Assembly (NCBI GenBank): GCA_036250195.1
Contig: JAVHZZ010000017.1
Span: 2,294,001 to 2,358,000 of the forward strand
DNA from: Mixophyes australis
Taxonomy: Eukaryota; Chordata; Amphibia; Anura; Limnodynastidae
Direction of reading: 5' to 3'
DNA length: 64,000 bases
Each line of letters starts with the position of its first letter. Within the stretch, counting starts at the first letter, position 1. Under the pieces are notes generated by a model that was not told the DNA's origin, ran no database searches, and was given only the letters and a program-made list of their open reading frames with translations. Both the position numbers and the translations under genes were made by a program. Below, piece after piece: positions 32,253 through 43,027 of this stretch.

Positions 32253-32389
32253 AAACTAAGGATCTCTCTGGAGAGGAGGGGCATAGCAGGGGAGGAGTCC
32301 AAAGATTTAACAGTTAAAGTGACAAGAACTCCTGAGCCCACTACTATACCCGATGTCTCGCAGTGTCCCCCAATGGCAGGGAAGAGAAA
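32253..32389. repeat. DIRS right terminal inverted repeat
   Basis: The inverse of 27986-28110, ending GGCAGGGAAGAGAAA at about 32389. The outer dozen bases are specific to this end and recur in the internal complementary region. Confidence 0.9.
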
Positions 32390-32399
32390 TTAGAATTTA

Positions 32400-33318
32400 T
32401 AAAATGTAAGAAGCTGTCTCTGGTATGTGTACTGTCAGTGGCTTCACTAGGCAGGCACAAGATGGCTGATTATCTTCTGCTTAGTTATTTTCTGTATAGA
32501 GGAAGTGAATCTGCATGATACAGGGGGTTGGGTAGTGTTATGTGGCTGCGGGGGCTCACTGTACCATTATTAACCCTGGCACATCACTCATTAAAAATTT
32601 TCACTTGTGCAGTGCCAGAGGCTGGGAGACACTGTGACAAATGGAGCCCATCACTGACCAGGCTTGTAGAACAATCCCTGCACTAGTCTGACTTACTATA
32701 ACGGGATCACTCTGAACAAGTCTTATTGCAAAGGTGAAATGAAAACAGTCTATACTACTGAACTTTTATATTTCAGATCCCCATAAGATGGAGCAAAGTT
32801 TTGCACCCCTGTAGACACATCTTGACCCACTTAGCCATGGGCATACCATATAAATGAGAGCTTTTCTACAAAAATGACATCACAATATTGCATTTAGACC
32901 GTGGGACACATTTTTCAAGATTCATAATCAATCCCCAATGGCAAAGTATTACAGATTACAGGATTATTATATGAACTCACACCTTCAATTAGAGAGTATA
33001 AACAAACATACAGTAACAGTGTCTCAGATCCCACATTATATCTCCAACCCATTGCCAGAATTATATATTACTCAGTACCCAATATATCAAGGTAATCTTG
33101 TTTTAACTGTGTACAGTGTGGACGATATCTGGTAGATAAAATAGTTCCACACATGAGTGATCATATTTTGTGTATAAACTATGTAAATATATTATGCTTA
33201 GTTTAATTTACATTAATAAAATCAACAGTTTTAACAATATTAAGAGTCCTGCTTTTGTCCAATGTGATATTCAAGACCTGATTTATTTGTAAACCATTTT
33301 CATTACTCAGAACATGGA
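32400..33318. other. No recognised gene; likely 3' flank of the zinc-finger gene
   Basis: AT-rich, short ORFs only. The end nearest 33.3 kb would be 3' UTR of the minus-strand finger gene; an AATAAA-type signal on the minus strand was not clearly found. Confidence 0.4.
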
Positions 33319-33340
33319 TATGGTTTGTCATCTGTGTGAG

Positions 33341-34644
33341 TTATCTGATGCTCAAAAGGATTTGATTTGTATCCGAAACATTTCCCAAACTCAGAACATG
33401 GGAATGTTTTCTCACTGCATGGGTTCTCTGATGTTTGATAAGTTTTGAGTTCCATGGAAAACATTTTCCACACTCAGAACATGGAAATGGTTTCTCACCT
33501 GTGTGAGTTCTGTGATGTTTGACAAGGTTTGACTTCTGTGCAAAACCCTTCCCACACTCAGAACACGGAAACGGTTTTTCCCCTGTGTGAATTCTCTGAT
33601 GTTCAATGTGTTTTGATTTCTGTGCAAAACATTTCCCACATTCAGAACATGGAAATGGTCTCTCACCTGTGTGAATTCTCTGATGTTTGACAAGTTTTGA
33701 TTTCTGTGAAAAACATTTCCCACACTCAGAACATGGAAATGGTTTCTCACCTGTGTGAGTTCTCTGATGTCTAATAAGTTTTGATTTTACGGCAAAACAT
33801 TTCTCACACTCAGAACATGGAAATGGTTTCTCATCTGTGTGAGTTCTCTGATGTTCAACAAGATTTGATTTGTATACAAAACATTTCCCACACTCAGAAC
33901 ATGGGAATGGTTTCTCGCCTGTGTGAGTTCTCTGATGTTCAACAAGTTTTGATTTATGTGCAAAACATTTCCCACACTCAGAACATGGAAATGGTTTCTC
34001 ACCTGTGTGAGTTCTCTGATGTTCAACAAGTTTTGATTTCTGTGTAAAACATTTCCCACATTCAGAACATGGAAACGGTTTCTCACCTGTGTGAGTAGTC
34101 TGATGTCTAATAAGTTTTGATTTCTGTACAAAACATTTCTCACACTCAGAACATGGAAATTGTGTCTCATCTGTGTGAGATCTCCGATGTTCAACGAGAT
34201 TTGATTTATATACAAAACATTTCCCACACTCAGAACATTGGAATGGTTTCTCACCTGTGTGAGTTCTCTGATGTTCGACAAGCTTTGATTTATATGCAAA
34301 ACATTTCCCACACTCAGAACATGTAAAAGGGTTCTCAGCTATGTGACTTTTCTGATGTTTATGAAGAGATAATTTAACTGTACAGCTTTTCCCACCCTCA
34401 GAACACGGAAATAATTTATCATCTGTATGAGCAGTACTATGTGTAACAATATCTATGTTATCAGGATTACATTCCTCATGATTTAAGAGTTCAGATGATT
34501 TATCTGCACTGTAAAGTATTGGATATATATTTAGGGTAATTGGGTTCTCTCCTGTAGAATCTTGAGTAATGTTGTTATCTTCCATTTTAAAATCTGTAGA
34601 TAAAATCAGTTGCTCCCCCAAGATATTCTTGCGTTTACATCCAT
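33341..34644 (-). CDS. Zinc-finger exon: eleven canonical C2H2 fingers
   Basis: The acceptor CTTTCAGCAG precedes [15 protein letters not shown], an acidic spacer, then one degenerate finger (CSEGGKSC) and eleven intact fingers of the form [10 protein letters not shown]...[11 protein letters not shown] with TGEKP linkers, 28 residues each. Fingers are so alike that helix positions repeat (Lys at +3, Glu/Arg/Lys at +6), a sign of recent internal duplication. After HQRTHA, at about 33411-33420, one base is missing compared with the other linkers. The frame then shifts and ends LLSIR-stop, and a thirteenth finger (degenerate, CSEF) lies out of frame in 33400-33310. Confidence 0.9.
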
Positions 34645-37600
34645 CTGCTGAAAGTAAAATAAATGTAAGGAAGGACATTGAACTGCAGATTACAATACCC
34701 AAAATTTTCAAACTATAAACGAGTTGTTCAGCTGTTTAATTTCAATTTGCAATTGACGAACACTTCATTACAATTATAAAAGCGCATTATCAAGCACATT
34801 GTATAGATGCAGTCATAATTGGAATTCCTGTAATGACTCAATAAACAAAATATATGACTCTTTACTGTAATACATTTTATTACTCACCGGTGCCGATATA
34901 TGTAGGGATTTCCTCCTCCTTACACTGCTGATCACCCCTCACATACGTCTCTTCCTCTCCCTCTATAATTTTTATTTTAATATCAGTCAGGACGTCATCC
35001 TAAATAGCCCACAAAAGAATGATAATTTTTTAGTCAAGTTTTTTTATTGGTATTTCAAAACAGAACATAAAGAAAATAATTATTTCTGAATAAACGTGAT
35101 AGATATAAATCACCGGGTGTGACACATTACATCAAAGATTAGTAAATTTCCAATACTTATGCAGGTATACAAAAACATACAGAATAATATCAAGACTGAC
35201 AATAATACAGTATATAACAGATGGCATGGGTCCCCATGGACTCATGGGCACCCCTGATCATCATCATCATCTATTTCTTTATATAACGCCACTAATTCCA
35301 CAGCGCTGCACAGAGAACTCACTCACATCAGTCCCTGCCTCATTGGAGCTTACAATCTAAATTCCCTAATATACACACACAGACCAAGAGAGACTAAGGG
35401 CAATTTAATAGCAGCCAATTAACCTACCAGTATGTTTATGGAGTGTGGGAGGAAACCAGAGCACCCGGCGCAAACCCACGCAAACACGGGGAGAACATGC
35501 AAACTCCACACAGATAAGGTCATGGTTGGGAATCAAACTCATGACCCCAGTGCTGTGAGGCAGAAGTGCTAACTGTTAGGAACCCCTCCAGCCAGTACAG
35601 CAAAACCCGGAGTCTGCTCCGAAAGTCCGGTGTTCACTGTTGGGACAGACTTGGCTGCAGACAGAGGGTTGTGAGATGTCCACTGGCTGGGGAGAACCCA
35701 GGAATAGAGTTACAGAGGCCGTAGAGTAGGAAGTGCAGGAGCGAGTCCAGTGAGACACCGAGTGGATGGTGTCAAGACGGATATATCACTCATTGCCACT
35801 GGAATAAATAAGGAACAGTTGATAGAGAAGTCCCCTGATCCACAACGATTTCTGTACCGGTACTTGTCCGGAAAGGAACGGAACTTACAGTGATAGGTAA
35901 AGATGATGAAACTGAACGTAGGCAGTAGCCAAGGGTAACTACAACCCACAGTACCGGTGAGAGTCTAGAGATTTTAGGGAAATAGTTCTTAGGCGATTGC
36001 CGGGGGTAACTGCAACCCTCAGTACCGGTGAGAGTACGGAGATTTAGAGGTACAGTTCTTAGGCAGTTGCCAAAGGCAAGAGGGGGCTGGACTGTTTCTG
36101 CATTATCCACAAATACCTCTTCCCACAAGGCAACCAGATCAGGTCCCTTGCCCATTAAAGGTAACTAAAAGGGTTCAGGTTCCAGAAAGATTGACCCCCT
36201 GGTAATGGCAAAGTCTACAGACAATATAAGAGGGGAATGGTCGCAGGGTTGTATCAGTCTTTCTAATGTAAGATTTTGGCTATGAAGGCACAGGGAGGTG
36301 CCCCGGGTGGAGCCGCCTAAGAAGGGATGCGATGAGCTTGCTCCACTGCGAACTGAGCCGTAAAGGAATCCTTCCCAAAAGCTTGAATTAACCATTTCTC
36401 CAAGAAACATTCAGTACCAGGCCCCTCCACTTATTCAGGTAGCCCCACAAAACGAGTATTATTGCATCAGAGACTCCCCTCACTATAAGAAAGCGTCTGC
36501 TTACATGCCAACATCTGAGCTTCCAAATTATCAATTTGACCCTTCATAGGTGCTGTAGCATCTTCTAGAGTCTCCGCTTCAGCCACTCACTATTGGATTT
36601 GTTGCATATCATGTCTGAAAAGGGAAAGGTCGGCCAGCTGTAGAAGCTGCTGCAATGTGACCTCAGGGTAAGTAGGTGAGGTTGGTGCATTAGGAACAGT
36701 GGTAGTTTGGGAGGGCACACAGAATGGAGTTTCTCCAGAACTGTCAGTGGGTGTAGAGGAATAGGCAAACCGGTCAAGCCATCCGGCCAGAGCAGCATGA
36801 TCATATAACGAGGAAAATACATCCCAATATAGAGGAATGGGTATAATAATAGTATTGTATTTCATTGATAAACACTTGTATGAAAGTCTTACCATGAAAG
36901 TACCCAAGGCAGGATCATAGAACAGAGTCAAGATAGTATAGACACCACTTCTAAAAGGCAAACTGGATAATCCAGATATGGGAATGAGGTTCAATAAATA
37001 AGCTTATGACTGTCCCACAGGAGTAATATATATTAGATGTCAAGTGCCAGGATGTTATCACAGCACAAACAGGCAAGATAGCATAAGTCAAATTACAGCC
37101 ACTGTGTGAGGTACCTGCATGCACTCAGAGCCTGAGGCCCAGCTGTTGGGGATCCAATCTGTATCTCAGGATGGAAGGCTGACTTGGAGCAACAGAACTG
37201 TGCAGCATGAGGACAAATCGCCGCTCTCTATGGTGGAAAATAGGGCACTACCAAGACGTCAGCCCAGATTACAGGACAGGAACAGAAAATGTCCGTCCCC
37301 AGCTCCCAGGGCAGAGGGGTATAGTCTACAGCATTGTCATGTACTCGAGTCGCACACAGTAAAGGGAAGAGCCTGAGCAAGTGTCGGCACCCGACGACCT
37401 GACAGTGATGGGTAAGTATGGTGATCTGTCTCACCACAGCAGGGGTCCCTGGGGTGTCCGCACCAACAGTCAGCGCCGGCAGCACGGAGAGGCAGAAGCG
37501 CTGTCCACCAAGGAGTCAGGCTGCAGCGGGTCCGCTCAGGTAGCAGCCTCCGCACACCAGGCTGGGGTCTCGAAGAGCAGCGCGGCAGCCGCGGATCAGG

Positions 37601-39753
37601 AGAAGTACCCCAGAGGATGCCAAGAGGGGTAAGTAAGCTCCAGGACTAGACAGAGTCCAAATAAACCAGCAAACTCAAAATGGAGAATAAATGCAGGAAT
37701 TTTAGGATGGAGAACGTAGCAAGCATACTTGTACTCCATGCATGTCCAGGACACGACCCCTTTAAGAATATTATATTAAATAATATCTGATTTAATAATG
37801 TGAGATGAAACAGAAGAATATGAGAGTATAAGATCCACGCTGTTTTTTACAGATAATATAATAAAATCACTTTGGCATTTAGGTATTTGGCAAAACCCTA
37901 AAATGTCATCTACCTGAAACTCCTGTGAATAAAGAGGACGGAGATATCTCTCTGGGGTATTTCTGTTACTGGATCCATCTGTAGGAAACACACAGTGACT
38001 GATTACATTGTTTATACAAGGAGAATATGTGACTCTTGTCTGTAATAAGTGTTTATTACTCACCTATGCTGATTTCCTCCTCCTTACACTGCTGATCACC
38101 CCTCACATACGTCTCTTTCCTTCCCTCTATAAATTCTAATTTAATACCAGTCATGACGTCATCCTAAACAGCCCACAAAACAATACAAATATATTTAATA
38201 ATATCTGATTTAATAATGTGAGATGAAACAGAAGAATATGAGAGTATAAGATCCACGCTGTTTTTTACAGATAATATAATAAAATCACTTTGGCATTTAG
38301 GTATTTAGCAAGACCCTAAAATGTCATCTACCTGAAACTCCTGTGAATAAAGAGGACGGAGATATCTCTCTGGGGTATTTCTGTTACTGGATCCATCTGT
38401 AGGAAACACACAGTGACTGATTACATTGTTTATACAAGGAGAATATGTGACTCTTGTCTGTAATAAGTGTTTATTACTCACCTATGCTGATTTCCTCCTC
38501 CTTACACTGCTGATCACCCCTCACATACGTCTCTTTCCTTCCCTCTATAAATTCTAATTTAATACCAGTCATGACGTCATCCTAAACAGCCCACAAAACA
38601 ATACAAATATATTTAATAATATCTGATTTAATAATGTGAGATGAAACAGAAGAATATGAGAGTATAAGATCCACGCTGTTTTTTACAGATAATATAATAA
38701 AATCACTTTGGCATTTAGGTATTTAGCAAGACCCTAAAATGTCATCTACCTGAAACTCCTGTGAATAAAGAGGACGGAGATATCTCTCTGGGGTATTTCT
38801 GTTACTGGATCCATCTGTAGGAAACACACAGTGACTGATTACATTGTTTATACAAGGAGAATATGTGACTCTTGTCTGTAATAAGTGTTTATTACTCACC
38901 TATGCTGATTTCCTCCTCCTTACACTGCTGATCACCCCTCACATACGTCCCTTTCCTTCCCTCTATAAATTCTAATTTAATACCAGTCATGACGTCATCC
39001 TAAACAGCCCACAAAACAATACAAATATATTTAATAATAACTGATTTAATAATTTGTGATGAGACAGAGGAATGTCAGTGTATATGATCCACACAAGTAT
39101 TTTTTTTACAGATCATATATTGGGAAATTCACTTTGGTATTTGGTGAGACCCTAAAATGTCACCTACCTGTGGAATACTGTGATTTTCCTCTGTACAATC
39201 CTGTGAATAAAGAGAACACGGACATCTCTCTGTGGTATTTGTGTTACTGGATCCATCTGTAGGAAACATACACTGAGTGAATACATTGTTTATATGTGAT
39301 TCTCAGATGATGTGTATCTAGGTGGCCTTCAAAACTGTTCTCTCCCCTACAATAAATGAAAATCTCCTCTTACCCAGTGATTTGAGAATCCAGTGATTCT
39401 CCATCATTACGTCTTTGAAAAGACTCTTCTGCAATCTTAAATACGTCCACTCCTGCATGGATAAATAGACAGTGACATCCCAACACTTTATAGGAACCTA
39501 ATACACCCAATGATACAGTCATCACGCAGACACATCCCCTAGTGTTACTGTATTATGTCACATTCCCAGCAGTCACCTCTCCAGTCACCAGCGGAATGAT
39601 CTTGTTGATCAGTTCCAGGATCTTCTAGTCATTGTTTCCCTCATATATCAGTGAGTGAGGTGGAGGAACCGTGATGGGACTCTGGGTCCTGCTCAATACT
39701 CCTGACACACTTGAGGGTGGCCCACCAAATCTCTTTATTACTACGGTGTAATC
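33341..39753 (-). CDS. KRAB-like C2H2 zinc-finger gene (multi-exon), possibly a pseudogene
   Basis: Read right to left, compatible exons are 39753-39577 (linker, ends LVTGE), 39497-39374 (KRAB-like A box), 39256-39168, three tandem cassettes (38999-37914), 34999-34888 and the finger exon 34644-33341. Phases agree throughout (0, 1, 0, then 0-1-0 per cassette, then 1). This is the exon order of frog multi-finger zinc-finger genes as I know them; they act as DNA-binding nuclear regulators, often repressive through KRAB. Odd points: an in-frame TAG at 39625-39627 and a 1-bp deletion near 33415. A possible 5' exon is 42688-42611. With the stop, only isoforms that skip or start after that exon could make the protein. 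Confidence 0.75.
34888..34999 (-). CDS. Linker exon before the finger exon
   Basis: Acceptor TATTTAG, donor GTGAG. It encodes [18 protein letters not shown], then [13 protein letters not shown], ending in phase 1, so joining to the finger exon restores GAT (Asp). It is homologous to the first exon of each 418-bp cassette but longer by 12 nt and more diverged. Confidence 0.8.
35262..35572 (-). mobile_element. L2-like LINE 3' end in intron
   Basis: Minus-strand 3' end with a (GAT)n tail at 35262-35275 and the widely repeated GTTTCCTCCCACACTCCATA-type segment. The junction GTTATATAAAGAAATAGATG resembles the tail at 1575-1738. No coding part. Confidence 0.6.
35574..36155. mobile_element. LTR-like segment with internal tandem repeat
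   Basis: Starts TGTTAGGAACCCCTCCAGCC, a typical gypsy LTR start. The stretch 35930-36080 has two to three units of about 70 bp around CAGTACCGGTGAGAGT and AGTTCTTAGGCAGTTGCC. The other LTR end is not clear; it merges into L1-like sequence. Confidence 0.4.
36160..36640 (-). pseudogene. L1-like ORF1 relic
   Basis: Minus-strand frames show [18 protein letters not shown] (coiled coil), then [27 protein letters not shown], and [12 protein letters not shown] followed by [13 protein letters not shown]. This is the RRM/CTD order of L1-group ORF1 proteins (N..R..G.PE, FLE.WL..FG, ER/EQAHR.P, FIAK). Several stops. The GC-rich stretch 37030-37640 upstream could be its 5' UTR. Confidence 0.7.
37914..38163 (-). 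CDS. Cassette copy nearest the fingers (two exons)
   Basis: Exon 38163-38064 encodes [18 protein letters not shown] to EEEISI in phase 0 to 1; exon 37978-37914 encodes [19 protein letters not shown] and ends EFQ in phase 0. Together 165 nt, or 55 codons, so insertion or skipping keeps the frame. Acceptors and donors follow AG/GT (GTTTAG, GTGAG, CCTACAG, GTAGAT). Confidence 0.8.
38332..38581 (-). CDS. Cassette copy, middle (two exons)
   Basis: Same exon pair as 37914-38163, shifted by 418. Coding sequences are identical by eye. The intron between cassettes is duplicated too, including a stretch rich in TTATAATAATATCT. Confidence 0.8.
38750..38999 (-). CDS. Cassette copy, upstream (two exons)
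   Basis: Same exon pair again, shifted by a further 418. One difference noticed: GTCCCTTTCC in place of GTCTCTTTCC near 38949, inside the 100-nt exon, giving Gly where the other copies have Glu or Arg at about the RKET position. Confidence 0.75.
39168..39256 (-). CDS. Short linker exon of the zinc-finger gene
   Basis: Acceptor TTCCTACAG, donor GTAGGT. It encodes [19 protein letters not shown] and continues [11 protein letters not shown], the full form of the exon that is shortened in the cassettes. 89 nt, entering in phase 1 and leaving in phase 0. Confidence 0.8.
39374..39497 (-). CDS. KRAB-like A-box exon
   Basis: Acceptor GTATTAG, donor GTAAGA. The product begins [20 protein letters not shown] and continues [18 protein letters not shown], a KRAB A-box pattern (V.V.F...EW..L......LY.DVM.ENY..L.SL). 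The box recruits corepressors in mammals; whether frog versions do is less certain. Here Phe of VYFS is Leu and LYKDV is LFKDV, so binding may be weak. Confidence 0.8.
39577..39753 (-). pseudogene. Upstream exon with premature TAG
   Basis: Acceptor TTCACAG, donor GTGACT, 177 nt, phase 0. It encodes [17 protein letters not shown], then [20 protein letters not shown], a TAG at 39625-39627, and [16 protein letters not shown]. In the frog exon type I know, this position is normally Gln (CAG), so one C-to-T change on the coding strand would create the stop. Confidence 0.75.
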
Positions 39754-40394
39754 CTGTGAATTGAATTGGATAAAAAGATAAATGAAGCTCCATGTATTTG
39801 GAATTTTTAGGAGTTAACTACAATACAATAATAGTATATTTTACAAATACAACCAATTTCCTATATGTAACTGTTTCATATATACAGGAAAGTAGAGTGT
39901 ATATAGCATTTACATCTACTGCAGCTCAGTGGGCTCACCTATCACCTAAACCTTCAGTGGGTTCACCTTTAAAGACAAGTTTAAAGTGGGTTCTTGTAGT
40001 AGACAGAGGACTCAGAATGGCCAATCTACGGAAGATAATAGGAGAAGTAAGTGCTAGATACATTCTACTAGACAGTCCATATAGGAAACACTTACATGTA
40101 GGACAGGGGTTGGATTTGTAAAACTAGCCCTTCTTGTCCATCTTGCACATTTAAAAAGTCCAGGAAAGTGGAAACATTCTATAATCAAAAAACTTACACC
40201 TAAAAATACAGCAAAACCTGTAACTCATTTTAATCAGATTTGGTATTTCAGCAGTTTGAACAGTGTAGTAAATCGTACAACTCCAGTGAGTAAAACATAA
40301 CCTAGCACAGTCCCATTGGGGTTGCACTAATTTAAAAATCAAAATCAAATCCTAATTTTAATAAAGTATTCACTACGCTAATATTGAAACCGAG

Positions 40395-41960
40395 AAAAAT
40401 CCATGGCCTCCTATGGCCCTATCACGCTACTGAATTTGGATATTAAGCTGCAGGCTGAAAACATGGCTACTCGTTTACAGTCTATTCTCCCATCACTTTT
40501 AACTGACCAACAGCTAGGATTTGTGACAGGTCGTCACTCGGTGTAGGGCATATGTACAGCGATCACAGAGGTGGCCTCCTCGTCCTTACAATATCCTTCC
40601 AAGAATATACTACTTAGCCTGGATGCCAATAAGGCGTTTGATGCAGTATCCTGGCCCTATATGTATGAGGTACACAAACGTGGGGCATTCAGAGAGGATT
40701 TCACTGCTCTGATAGGACCCGAGTCATTAAGGAAGGTATCTCTGTTATTTGTGTGTATCATACGCATTTCCCTTCTGCGCATGCCCAGAACGAGGACACT
40801 TGGCCGTCAACGAAAGCAAGTCCGCTGCGTATGTCAACGCAAATGACAGTTACGACGGTCTACGGTTCTTTTGAGATTTCATATTCCACATACGTATTGT
40901 ACGCATCCTGCAGTGTCTGGTCTAGTACAGCAGAGTGACCTTACGCCCATAGTCATCACCACACGTATCCTGAGATCCGCTCCTTGCCGACTCCAGGAGT
41001 ACGCAGAGATGATTTACGTAACGTTGAGAACAACTGCACGATGCGCTCTGTATGCTGCCTTAATGACTCAGGCCCATAAGCTTTTTCTATTCTTGCCCAA
41101 CCACCTCTCTACTAATCAATGGCCTGATTGGAGAGGCGGCACCCATGACGAGGGGTACACGTTAGGGCTGCCCCATGTCACCCTTACTCTTCAACCTAGT
41201 ACTTGATCCTATGCTTGAGACCTACATACTGTATTTCGAGGCGTCCGTGTTGTATTTATCAAGCTGTCCGTTTGATAAATCCCTGGCATTATACCTGATC
41301 CTTGCTTTACCTGCCGCTACTTGGCTAGAAACATAGCAATTAAATGGGCGCACAGCACTATCACATATCTAGGTATAGAACTTTCTAAGAACCTTGGTCT
41401 CTTCTATCAACATCATATCTCGAAAGTTGTTGGGAACCTAGTAACGAGGTTGAGGGCTGGGGTCATCTTTGTCTTTACTTAATGGGTAGAGCAAATTTAC
41501 GGAAGATGAAATCCTCCCCTAGACTTGTAGAGTATTTCAAAACTTCATTTGGGGGGGAAAAAAAATCAAGAATTGGGCTATTGAAACTTTAACAACCCAG
41601 GACTAATGCTGGATTTCATTTGGCCAATATAGAACTCTATAATCAGGCTGCTCAACTTCAGTACCGGAGGGATTTGATACAAGGGTCTGACACCTATGCG
41701 GATACCTCACCAGAACAAAATTTCCTCCCTGGCCTAAAATTGACTGCTTTCCTACATCTACATGACCACAACGTATCAGCGACAGTTCTTGACAACCACC
41801 ATTTTATGTCCACTAGAAAATTGTGGCACATCATATATACATTGAAACTAAAACCTTACTTATCTATCCATCTTCCTCTATTTGGGAACCCTAGTTTTTA
41901 GAATGGAGAGGCTGCCTAGCTATTCACTATCTAGAATGACGCGGGGGTTAGAACGGTGGG
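40395..41960 (+). pseudogene. L1-like reverse transcriptase relic with a MITE inside
   Basis: Frames show YGPITLLNLDIKLQAENMAT, LLTDQQLGFVTGRHS, LLSLDANKAFDAVSW (motif A), and after the 361-bp MITE (40715-41075) GCPMSPLLFNLVLDPMLE (motif B) and ALRTITKIAI-like decayed sequence with a TYLGIELSKN-type segment at 41370. The YADD motif is not found. Multiple stops. Older than the MITE it contains. Confidence 0.75.
40715..41075. mobile_element. MITE with 3-bp target duplication (ATA)
   Basis: Ends GGACCCGAGTCATTAAGG and, inverted, GGGCCTGAGTCATTAAGG; ATA flanks both sides (40712-40714, 41076-41078). It interrupts the L1-like relic. Related ends occur at 49998-50292 and 52216-52974. It fits PIF/Harbinger-type MITEs. 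Confidence 0.75.
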
Positions 41961-42351
41961 GCAGTTCCTTACTCAATCTAAGAAACCCTTGACTTTCCAA
42001 CAAACAGGGAACCTGCACGAAGTGATTAGACCGTGCAACCTAGACTTTTACAGACTCACATTATGCAAGTGTAGTGACCAGACCATTTTCTCAACAGGAT
42101 TGGGACCCACCCGCTCTACTATGATACATTGAAAACGGGATTGGGACAATGGATGGGACGCTTTGTACCTACTAATTTTTTACTTCTTTACATCTCACAG
42201 TGTGTGTGATGGGACCTGTTTTATTCCTTGTTATATATCACTATATAGATTATTATCCTTTCTATAATATTCATCCATTATAAACAGTGCGTGTGCTGGG
42301 AACTGTCTTATTACTCTTTATATATCACTATATAGATTATTATCCTTTATA

Positions 42352-42352
<1 letters not shown>

Positions 42353-42396
<44 letters not shown>
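42353..42396. repeat. (TAA)n microsatellite
   Basis: ATAATA repeat of about 44 bases in AT-rich sequence. Flanking copies of CATTATAAACAGTGTGTGTG-like text (42275-42500) form a diverged direct repeat. Confidence 0.9.
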
Positions 42397-42397
<1 letters not shown>

Positions 42398-42610
42398 CAC
42401 CCATTATAAACAGTGTGTGTGCTGGGAGCTGTCACATCCCTCTGCATATATAGTAATTACAACATCCCTCTCCTCTATATAATAATAATCTCCCATTATA
42501 AACAGCATTTTATATGAGCTGTAATGTCTCCCTATACAGACTCCTCTGTATAATAATCCTTCATATCTCTGCTCTCAGCATAATAATAATATATTGTTAG
42601 AAGATATTAC

Positions 42611-42688
42611 CTCAGCCTTGTACACGTCCTGGATGTTGTTGTTATATATGAATGAGTTAAAGCTGCTCTCCAGGTTGTAAAATGGCTC
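42611..42688 (-). CDS. Possible 5' exon of the zinc-finger gene
   Basis: Acceptor ACTCTTGCAG, donor GTAATA, 78 nt open in phase 0 (EPFYNLESSFNSFIYNNN and on). It could be coding or untranslated. It lies just below a GC-richer stretch (42690-42960) that may be the promoter. There is no protein-level evidence for it. Confidence 0.3.
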
Positions 42689-43027
42689 CTGCAAGAGTAT
42701 GTGACCACGCCCCCTCTGGAACGTCACTGGTACATAACTGTATCAGCTGTATTGTGTCTGGGAGACTAAGGGAAAATGGCCGCCGCTGTTCTGCATTAAG
42801 GACAATGCAGTAATAGCTTATTTTACTCTAGTGATAACATTGCTGCTAGTCAGCTATATGCTACGTTCATTACTAGGTGGTAGAGGCTAAATCCTTTTCA
42901 GATAATTCTGTGACATCACGAGGTCATGTGACTGCTGTAGTCACATGGTACACAGTGCAGGAGCTGCTGCTGGATAACTTCCTGTTCCTGTGTAGTGGAG
43001 GAAAGGTAAGAAGTAGTGATGTGATGG

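Larger units (their letters stand above)
27943..32389 (-). mobile_element. DIRS-type tyrosine-recombinase retrotransposon
   Basis: A 4.45-kb element oriented right to left: gag (31330-29869), reverse transcriptase (about 29850-28928), tyrosine recombinase (29021-28338), then an internal complementary region. Its ends are inverted repeats of about 125 bp. No target duplication is visible, as expected. The reverse transcriptase runs straight into the recombinase with no RNase H or methyltransferase-like domain, so a large internal deletion has occurred, and gag carries a frameshift and a stop. It splits the Penelope fragment on its left. Confidence 0.9.
37765..39010 (-). repeat. Tandem triplication of a two-exon cassette, 418-bp period
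   Basis: Three copies of a 418-bp unit (landmark TCATGACGTC at 38151, 38569 and 38987). Each contains a 65-nt exon and a 100-nt exon with their introns. Copies are nearly identical. Exons: 37914-37978 and 38064-38163; 38332-38396 and 38482-38581; 38750-38814 and 38900-38999. A fourth, older version is 34888-34999 plus the finger exon start, and 39168-39256 is the older relative of the short exon. Confidence 0.95.

Noticed and set aside
33412..34311. Minus-strand ORFs with repeating HVLSVGNV
   Set aside because: These are +1-frame shadows of the finger array (the CSECGK codons read out of frame).
33781..34326. Plus-strand ORFs with repeating QNISHTQNM
   Set aside because: They are the antisense shadow of the 84-bp zinc-finger units on the minus strand.
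35576..35949. Minus-strand ORFs at the LTR-like segment
   Set aside because: No motif, overlapping frames and internal tandem repetition; likely non-coding.
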